DNA of 64,000 bases from Haloarchaeobius litoreus. Lineage in GTDB: Archaea > Halobacteriota > Halobacteria > Halobacteriales > Natrialbaceae. The position numbers and the translations under genes were made by a program. The DNA lies in NCBI RefSeq assembly GCF_024495425.1, contig NZ_JANHJR010000003.1:248001-312000 (forward strand). The letters run 5' to 3'. Below the pieces are notes generated by a model. The model searched no databases, was not told where the DNA came from, and was given only the letters and a program-made list of their open reading frames with translations. Positions 58,384 to 64,000 of the stretch are shown one piece after another (positions within the stretch are counted from its first letter, which is position 1; every line of letters begins with the position of its first letter).

Positions 58384-60548
58384 CAGGACGTGCCGCTCGC
58401 GGCGACGACCGGCTCGTCGGCGAACTGGTCGGCGAGCTCCTCGCCGACGTCCATGCTCAGCTCGTAGTAGGTCTCCTTGTAGCCGAAGCTGCCGGCCATC
58501 CCGCAGCACTCCACGTCGGAGGTTCGGACCGTCGCGCCGCACGCTTCCAGCACGGCAACGGTGTACGGTTCGAGGTCGAGCGTGCGACCCTGGCAGTGGC
58601 TGTGGTAGGCGACGGCCTCCGGCGGGCTCCCGAGCGCGTCGGGCGAGCCACCGTTCTCCAGCAGGCCGTACACGTACTCCATGACCTCGTAGCTCGCGTC
58701 GGCCAGCCGGTCTGCGGATTTCGGGGTCAGGAGTCGCCCGTACTCCCGCTCGAACATCGCGAGCGCGGAGGGTTCGACGACCACCACGTCGCGCCCGGCG
58801 TCGATGTGTTCGGCCAGCCCGGCGTAGACGTGGTGGGCGTGGTCCTCCGCGGTGGAGATCATCCCCTGCGAGAGCGGCGCGCGCCCCGAGGACCGGACGC
58901 GGGGCACGTGGACGCGCACGTCCAGTGCCTCCAGCGCCCGGACCGCCGCCTTCCCGCGGTCGACCAGCACGTAGTTGGTGTACGCGTCGGGGTAGAGCAC
59001 CGCCTCGCGCTCGGCGTCGTCGCTGGCGACTCGCGGCCCCCGTCCGTCGAACCAGTCGACCAACGTCTCCCGCTGGAACTTCGGTAAGTCTCGCCGACGG
59101 TCGACGCCGGCGAACCGTTCCATCCCGGCCCGGACCGGCCCGGCGTCGGCGAGCCAGTTCGAGACGGGGGCGGTCGCGCTGCCGAGCTTCGCGAGCCGCT
59201 CGAAGTTGCCGAACAGGCGCTTGTCCAGCGCGAGCCCGGACGGCTCCTCGTCCGGCGTCAGCCCGGAGACGAGGTGGTCGAACGTGTCCGGGTCGGCGTC
59301 TCGGTTCAGCCGGTCGCGGACGACCGTGTTGATCCACGGGATGTCGATCTTGACGGGGCAGGCGTCGACGCAGCGCGAGCAGCCGGTGCAGAGGTCGTTG
59401 AACTCGGCGGCGCTGTCCATGCCGTGGACGCCGGCCTCCCAGCCGGTCGCGATGCCGCCGGAGTACGTCTCGCCGCCGAAGCCGTGGCCGCCGACGGCCT
59501 GGAAGTTCGCACACGAGTTCGAGCACGCGCCACACCGGATGCAGTACAGCGTCTCCCGCAACTGGTCGTCCTCGCGCATCTCGGTGCGGCCGTTGTCGAC
59601 GAGCACGAGGTGGAACTCCCGGTCGGGGTTCGGGTCGTCGGTCCTCGCGGTCGCCCCGGACGCGGCGGTCGAATCGCCGAACTCGATGGGCTCGTCCGAC
59701 TCGAAGTCCAGCGTCGGCGAGGCCGTCGGTGGCGTGAACAGCGAGACGTACCGCGAGATGTCCTGCCCGGTCGCCGCCTTCGAGATGAGGTCGACGAACG
59801 GGCCGAAGTCGTCGACCGAGGGCAGTATCTTCTCGATGCCGGTGACGGCGACGTGCGTATCGGGCGTCACCGCGCACTTCCGGGCGTTGCCCTCGTTGGT
59901 CACGAGCGCCATCGAGCCCGACTCCGCGAAGACGAAGTTCGCGCCGGTCACACCCACGTCGGCCTCCCGGATGCGCTCGCCGAGGTAGTCCCGGGCGAAC
60001 CGGGTCATCTCCTCGGCCGTCTCCAGCGGCTCGTCGGGCTCGAACACGTCGTTCAGCAGGTCGGCGATCTGTTCTCTGGACTTGTGCAGCGCCGGGCCGA
60101 CGATGTGACTCGGCGTCTCGTCGGCCAGCTGTATCACGAACTCGCCCAGGTCCGTCTCGTAGGTGTCCACGCCGGCGGCCGCGAGCGCGTCGTTCAGGTC
60201 CAGCTCCTCCGTCGTCATCGACTTCGACTTCACGAGCGTCTCCGCACCCTGCTCCGCGCAGAGCTCGGTGACGTAGCGGTTCGCGTCGGCCGCGTCGTCG
60301 GCGACGTAGACGGTGCCGCCGTTTTCCTCGACCGACTCCCGCAGCCGCTCGATCAGGTCCGGCAGGTCCGCGATGGCGGCCTCCTTGATCGCGCGGGCCT
60401 CGTCGCGGGCGCTATCCCACGACTCGAACCGTTCGGCCGCATCGTAGCGGTCGCGGTTCTTCGAGCTGACCTTCGGACCGATGAGCGGCCCCTCCGTGTC
60501 GAGCAGATGCCGGATGTGAGCTGCCTTCCGCTTGCGTTCCGAACTCAC
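58317..60548 (-). CDS. LUD-domain/iron-sulfur/CCG fusion (LutB-LutA type)
   Basis: 743 residues. N-terminal LUD domain (1-290, with KSKSMTTEELDLNDALAAAGVDTYETDLGEF and FAESGSMALVTNEGN), then two 4Fe-4S sites CIRCGACSNSC and CTGCSRCVDACP (about 335-395), then a GlpC/LutA-like C-terminus with a CCG motif (HCQGRTLD...DVECCGMAGSFGYKE). It thus joins LutB and LutA functions for oxidation of L-lactate or a similar 2-hydroxy acid. GTG 60548 start overlaps the TGA of the upstream gene (GTGA). Ends overlapping the surface-protein gene. Confidence 0.9.
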   Translation of the reverse strand: MSSERKRKAAHIRHLLDTEGPLIGPKVSSKNRDRYDAAERFESWDSARDEARAIKEAAIADLPDLIERLRESVEENGGTVYVADDAADANRYVTELCAEQGAETLVKSKSMTTEELDLNDALAAAGVDTYETDLGEFVIQLADETPSHIVGPALHKSREQIADLLNDVFEPDEPLETAEEMTRFARDYLGERIREADVGVTGANFVFAESGSMALVTNEGNARKCAVTPDTHVAVTGIEKILPSVDDFGPFVDLISKAATGQDISRYVSLFTPPTASPTLDFESDEPIEFGDSTAASGATARTDDPNPDREFHLVLVDNGRTEMREDDQLRETLYCIRCGACSNSCANFQAVGGHGFGGETYSGGIATGWEAGVHGMDSAAEFNDLCTGCSRCVDACPVKIDIPWINTVVRDRLNRDADPDTFDHLVSGLTPDEEPSGLALDKRLFGNFERLAKLGSATAPVSNWLADAGPVRAGMERFAGVDRRRDLPKFQRETLVDWFDGRGPRVASDDAEREAVLYPDAYTNYVLVDRGKAAVRALEALDVRVHVPRVRSSGRAPLSQGMISTAEDHAHHVYAGLAEHIDAGRDVVVVEPSALAMFEREYGRLLTPKSADRLADASYEVMEYVYGLLENGGSPDALGSPPEAVAYHSHCQGRTLDLEPYTVAVLEACGATVRTSDVECCGMAGSFGYKETYYELSMDVGEELADQFADEPVVAASGTSCQEQLDAMLGGEVPHAVELIAP

Positions 60549-61051
60549 TCGTCGCTCACCTCCTCGACGAGCACGACGTGGACCTCGTTCGGGCCGTGGA
60601 CGCCCTCCACGAGCCCACCCATGTCCGCCGTCGCGGACGCTCCCGTCGCGAGCACGTGCGAGCCGCGACCGGCGGCGACCTCGTCGGCCAGCCAGTCGAC
60701 CGCGTCGCGGCCGGTCGCCACGACATCCTCGGCTGCGAGGACGGCCACGTGTCGCTCCGGGTAGAGGCTCACGGGTTCGTCACCGCCCGCACTCGACCGT
60801 ATCAGGACGCTCCCGTACTCGGCGATGCCGAGTCTGGCGGGCGTGACGCCCGTCGCCGCGTCCTGTAGCTCGCTCGGCGTGAACGTCGTCGCGACCGACT
60901 CGGGCAGGGCGGCGTCGACGTGCAGCGGCACACCGACCGCCGGGTCGTCGACCGCGTCGGCCAGTGTCGCCGGCAGGTCGTCGAGCGTCGTCTGGTCGTG
61001 CGAGACGCCGAGGTCGGCGAGCGCGTCCAGAAAGTCGTCGGTGACTGTCAC
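60545..61051 (-). CDS. LUD-domain protein (LutC/LldG-type)
   Basis: 168 residues: TFTPSELQDAATGVTPARLGIAEYGSVLIRSS, then HVAVLAAEDVVATGRDAVDWLADEV and VEGVHGPNEVHVVLVEE. This is the short LUD partner of LutA/LutB. GTG 61051 is the start, 14 bases after the livF stop, and its TGA overlaps the GTG of the large LUD gene. So transcription runs livH-M-G-F-lutC-lutBA. Confidence 0.87.
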   Translation of the reverse strand: MTVTDDFLDALADLGVSHDQTTLDDLPATLADAVDDPAVGVPLHVDAALPESVATTFTPSELQDAATGVTPARLGIAEYGSVLIRSSAGGDEPVSLYPERHVAVLAAEDVVATGRDAVDWLADEVAAGRGSHVLATGASATADMGGLVEGVHGPNEVHVVLVEEVSDE

Positions 61052-61065
61052 TGTCCGATGCAACG

Positions 61066-61824
61066 TCACACACCGAGGTATCGTTGACGGAACTCCGCGT
61101 CCTCGCGGATGCGTTGGCTCGTCACCTCGTCGACGATGCGACCCTCGTCGAGCACGTAGTGCCGGTCCGCGATGGCGAGTGCGGCCGCGACGTTCTGCTC
61201 GACGAAGAACACCGTGATGCCCTGCTCGGCGTTGATGTCCGCGACGATGTCCTCGATGCGCCGGACGATGTACGGCGCGAGCCCCTCGAACGGCTCGTCG
61301 AGCAGCATCAGGTCCGGGTTCGCCGCGAGCGCGCGGGCGATGGCGAGCATCTGCTGTTCGCCGCCGCTCATGTTGCGGGCCTCCTTTCTGCGCATGTCGT
61401 CCAGCTCCGGGAAGAACGCGAGCGCCTCGTCCAGCCCGAGCGGGTTCTCGGCGTGGTTGATGGCGAGCCGGACGTTCTCCACGACCGAGAGCCGTGGGAA
61501 GCAGCGCCGCTTCTCGGGGACGATTGCGATGCCGGCGTTCGCCCGCCGGTGCGACGGCCACCCGACGATGGACTCGCCGCGGTAGCGAACGTCGCCGCCG
61601 AGTACGGCGGGCTCGTCCGCCCCCATGATTGCGTGCATCGTCGTCGTCTTCCCCGCGCCGTTGCGGCCGAGCAGGGAGACGAGCTCGCCCTCGTCGATGG
61701 CGAGGTCCACGTCGAACAGCACCTGCCCGGTCTCGTAGCCGGCTTCGAGGCCGTCGATTTCGAGCAGCGGGGTGGTCGGTTCCGTCGTGTCCGTTGCCGT
61801 GCTGGCGTCCCAGTCAGAGCTCAT
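61066..61824 (-). CDS. livF: ABC importer ATP-binding protein, LivF-type
   Basis: 252 residues. Walker A GRNGAGKTT (about 53-61), signature NMSGGEQQMLAIARAL, Walker B LMLLDEPFEGLAP. LivF features: PERRCFPRLSVVENV. ATG 61824 overlaps the livG stop (ATGA). Energises the branched-chain-amino-acid-family importer encoded upstream. Confidence 0.93.
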   Translation of the reverse strand: MSSDWDASTATDTTEPTTPLLEIDGLEAGYETGQVLFDVDLAIDEGELVSLLGRNGAGKTTTMHAIMGADEPAVLGGDVRYRGESIVGWPSHRRANAGIAIVPEKRRCFPRLSVVENVRLAINHAENPLGLDEALAFFPELDDMRRKEARNMSGGEQQMLAIARALAANPDLMLLDEPFEGLAPYIVRRIEDIVADINAEQGITVFFVEQNVAAALAIADRHYVLDEGRIVDEVTSQRIREDAEFRQRYLGV

Positions 61825-62690
61825 AGTTCCTCCCGCATACCGCCGAGGTACGCGTCCTGTACCGCGTCGTTCGCCTGTATCTCCTCGGGCGGCCCGGTCG
61901 CGATGACCGAGCCGCGGTTCAGCACCGAGATGCGGTCCGAGATGGAGAGCACGACGTCCATGTCGTGCTCGATGAGGACGACCGTCAGCCCGAGCTCGTC
62001 CCGTATCTCCTCGATGAGGGTCGCCGTCGCCGTCGTCGCGCCGGGACTCATCCCCGACGTGGGCTCGTCGAGCAGCAGCACCTCGGGGTCGGTCGCCAGC
62101 GCCATCGCGATGCCGAGGCGGCGCTGGTTGCCGTGGGGGAGGTTCTTCGCGAGCGTCGTCGGCGGGGCGTCGAGCCCGACCGTGTCGAGCAGTTCGAGTG
62201 CTCGCTCCCTGCCCACGGACCGATGGTCACGGAACAGGTCGAAGCTGAACGCGCCGCGCTGGGTCGTCTGGACGACCACGCGGACGTTCTCCAGTACCGT
62301 CTGGTCCTCGAACAGCTCGTTCGACTGGAACGACCGCGCCAGTCCGAGGTGCGGTCGCTCGTGCTCGGCGCGGTCGGTGACGTCCGCGCCGTCGAGGAAC
62401 ACCCGTCCGTCGGTCGGCGGGAGCGTCCCCATGATGGTGTTGAACAGCGTCGTCTTGCCCGCGCCGTTCGGGCCGATGATGGCCCGGAGCTCGCCGCGCT
62501 CGACGCCGAGCGAGACGTGGTCGACCGCCGTGACCTCGCCGAACGTCCGGTGCAGCTCGTCGGTCGCCAGCACGGCGTCGGTCGGGTCGACGGCGGGGTC
62601 CGGCGACGGCACCGCGTCGGCCTCGTGGCCGGCGTCCGTCGCTCCCACGTCGTCGGTAGCCTCGCCGGATGCGTCGGCGGTGTCGCTCAT
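61821..62690 (-). CDS. livG: ABC importer ATP-binding protein, LivG-type
   Basis: 289 residues, with ~40 Asp/Ala-rich N-terminal residues. Walker A GPNGAGKTT, the switch region ARSFQSNELFEDQTVLENVRV, signature-equivalent NLPHGNQRRLGIAMALA (degenerate LSGGQ as in LivG), Walker B EVLLLDEPTSGMSPG. Overlaps livM by ATGA and livF by ATGA. Confidence 0.93.
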   Translation of the reverse strand: MSDTADASGEATDDVGATDAGHEADAVPSPDPAVDPTDAVLATDELHRTFGEVTAVDHVSLGVERGELRAIIGPNGAGKTTLFNTIMGTLPPTDGRVFLDGADVTDRAEHERPHLGLARSFQSNELFEDQTVLENVRVVVQTTQRGAFSFDLFRDHRSVGRERALELLDTVGLDAPPTTLAKNLPHGNQRRLGIAMALATDPEVLLLDEPTSGMSPGATTATATLIEEIRDELGLTVVLIEHDMDVVLSISDRISVLNRGSVIATGPPEEIQANDAVQDAYLGGMREEL

Positions 62691-63799
62691 TCTGCCACCC
62701 CCTTGAGCCGACCGTAGAGGCCGCGCATCCAGTCACGCAGGTAGCCCCAGATGCCCTCCAGCGGGGCCACCACGACGATGACGACGAACAGCGCGCCGAG
62801 GAAGAAGTGCCAGTGCGTCAGCACCCCCGAGAGGTCGACGCTCGCGAACCCGAGGTGCAGCACCTCGAACTCGTTGAGGAACTCCTCGGCGAACTGCCAG
62901 ACGAACACGCCCGCGATGGGGCCGAAGAAGTACCGGACTCCGCCGAGGACGGCCATCAGCACGGTGTCGCCGCTGGTGATGACGCTGAGGGTCTCCTGTG
63001 ACGCGCCGTACCGGTCGACCATCAGCACCGACCCGGCGAGCGCCGAGAACGCGGCGCTGATGGTGAACGCCTGCACCTTGTACCGGGTCGTGTCGATACC
63101 CATCGCCCGTGCGAGGTCGCCGTTCTCGCGGATGGCGATGAGCGACCGCCCGAACGGCGAGCGAACGATCTGCCAGAGCGCGAGCATCGCGACGAGGAAC
63201 ACCACCGAGACGAACCAGTACCAGTCGACCTCGAGGCCCCCGAAGACGACGACGAGTTGGCCCCGGGTCGACTCGATCCACGACGGCAGCACGTTCTGCG
63301 TGACGCCGTTCGAGCCGCCGGTGAGGTTCAGCGGGTTCCGGTTCGCGGTGAACTCCACGGCCTGTGCGACCGCCAGCGTGAGGAAGGCGAAGTAGATCTC
63401 GCCCTTCTCGACGGTGAGCCGCCCGAGCAGGTAGCCGACCGTCGCCGCGACGCCGATGCCGATGGCGGCGGCGACCGGGAACGGCAGTTCGGGCGCGCCG
63501 GCCCGGCCGGAGACGCCGATGGCCGCGGCGTACATCCCGAAGCCGAGGAACATCGCATGCCCGAACGAGAGCAGCCCCGCGTAGCCGAAGAGCAGGTTGA
63601 ACGCCGCGACGAACACCATCCAGATGAGGATGGTCGCCGCGACGGCCTCGTAGCCCAGCAACAGCGGGTGCGAGATGACCGGGCGCAACAGCAGGACGAC
63701 CAGGACGAGCCCGAGCGGCACCCGGTAGCGCCAGAACAGCGCCCGGGCGCGGTCCAGCGTCTCGGTCGACCCGCCGCCGGTCGCCGTCTCGCCGCTCAT
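62687..63799 (-). CDS. livM: ABC importer permease, LivM-type
   Basis: 370 residues, about 9-10 TM helices. LivM signatures FNLLFGYAGLLSFGHAMFLGFGMYAAAIG and LVVVFGGLEVD...SPFGRSLIAIRENGDLARAMGIDTTRYKVQAFTISAAFSALAGSVL (EAA-like cytosolic loop). ATG 63799 overlaps the livH stop by ATGA. Confidence 0.93.
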   Translation of the reverse strand: MSGETATGGGSTETLDRARALFWRYRVPLGLVLVVLLLRPVISHPLLLGYEAVAATILIWMVFVAAFNLLFGYAGLLSFGHAMFLGFGMYAAAIGVSGRAGAPELPFPVAAAIGIGVAATVGYLLGRLTVEKGEIYFAFLTLAVAQAVEFTANRNPLNLTGGSNGVTQNVLPSWIESTRGQLVVVFGGLEVDWYWFVSVVFLVAMLALWQIVRSPFGRSLIAIRENGDLARAMGIDTTRYKVQAFTISAAFSALAGSVLMVDRYGASQETLSVITSGDTVLMAVLGGVRYFFGPIAGVFVWQFAEEFLNEFEVLHLGFASVDLSGVLTHWHFFLGALFVVIVVVAPLEGIWGYLRDWMRGLYGRLKGVAE

Positions 63800-64000
63800 T
63801 CGAGGAACCCCTCCTCGCCGAACAGCCCCCGTGGCCGGTACAGCAGGATGAGTATCATCACGAGGTACGGGACGAGGTCCCGGATCTGGAGCGCCAGCCA
63901 CGGCTGGTTCGTCACCTCCGCGAGCGCGGTGAGCACGACCGGCGTGAGGTACGCCGACACGCCGATGAGGATGCCGCTCACCACGCTCCCGAACAGGCTC
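63796..64000 (-). CDS. livH: ABC importer permease, LivH-type, C-terminal part (runs off the window)
   Basis: Last ~67 residues only: GSVVSGILIGVSAYLTPVVL then LVPYLVMILILLYRPRGLFGEEG, the standard LivH C-terminus. The rest of the gene, and any substrate-binding protein gene, lies beyond 64000. Confidence 0.85.
   Translation of the reverse strand, partial: SLFGSVVSGILIGVSAYLTPVVLTALAEVTNQPWLALQIRDLVPYLVMILILLYRPRGLFGEEGFLE

Noticed and set aside
57799-59877. 692-codon minus-strand reading frame
   Set aside because: Overlaps the LUD gene in another frame with Arg-rich low-complexity sequence.

Overview
The window reads as a chromosomal segment of a halophilic archaeon (class Halobacteria). 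The evidence is very high GC with GC-rich third positions, strongly acidic proteins, short AT-rich TATA boxes 25-31 bases before many start codons (leaderless transcripts), and diagnostic genes: proteasome-activating nucleotidase, CetZ tubulin-like protein, F420 genes cofC/cofG/cofH, Nob1, archaeal uridylate kinase, class I lysyl-tRNA synthetase and a PitA-type chlorite dismutase fusion. The genus cannot be fixed from the sequence alone. No rRNA, CRISPR array, integrase or provirus is visible; the only mobile gene is one TnpB.

0-14 kb: the 5' part of infB, a PRC-barrel/nob1 pair, a CPBP protease downstream of pgi, pyruvoyl arginine decarboxylase downstream of pan, a 43-bp tandem repeat array, a fused siroheme decarboxylase (AhbAB), a TrpD2-like transferase, a cytidine-deaminase-like protein, a cyclophilin, a ferredoxin and tRNA-Leu(UAA). 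14-20 kb: DoxX protein, a TrkA protein flanked by two RAM-only Lrp/AsnC proteins, a lone E1-alpha subunit, tmk and an NAD-binding epimerase-like protein.

20-37 kb: cetZ1, overlapped by a secreted/membrane-anchored coiled-coil protein and followed by cofC, cofG and, on the other strand, cofH (coenzyme F420 synthesis). Then come purC, an XPB-type helicase, purU, two S2P-family membrane proteases about 5 kb apart (31.6-39.1 kb), a MobB-MoaE fusion, pyrH and lysS. purC and lysS share an unusual 5' layout: a leaderless mini-ORF whose TGA overlaps the gene's GTG start.

39-52 kb: padR divergent from pitA, an aldo-keto reductase, an acetyltransferase, a lipoprotein sugar dehydrogenase, several small proteins, tRNA-Gly(CCC), nadE, a C2H2-finger membrane protein, an atypical SDR, a crotonase, tRNA-Thr(GGU) and a solo TnpB. 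52-64 kb: hsp20, an Lrp regulator, a TrkA-N protein overlapping an APC-UspA transporter, a methyltransferase, a lipoprotein metallopeptidase-like surface protein, and a minus-strand operon (livH-livM-livG-livF, then two LUD/iron-sulfur proteins) that links a branched-chain-amino-acid-type ABC importer to lactate-utilisation-type oxidation.

Non-coding structure is the most unusual part. Both tRNA-Leu and tRNA-Gly are followed by an inverted and then a direct copy of their own 3' half in the same order. A ~150-bp element occurs twice in opposite orientation. Three convergent gene pairs have exactly abutting stop codons.
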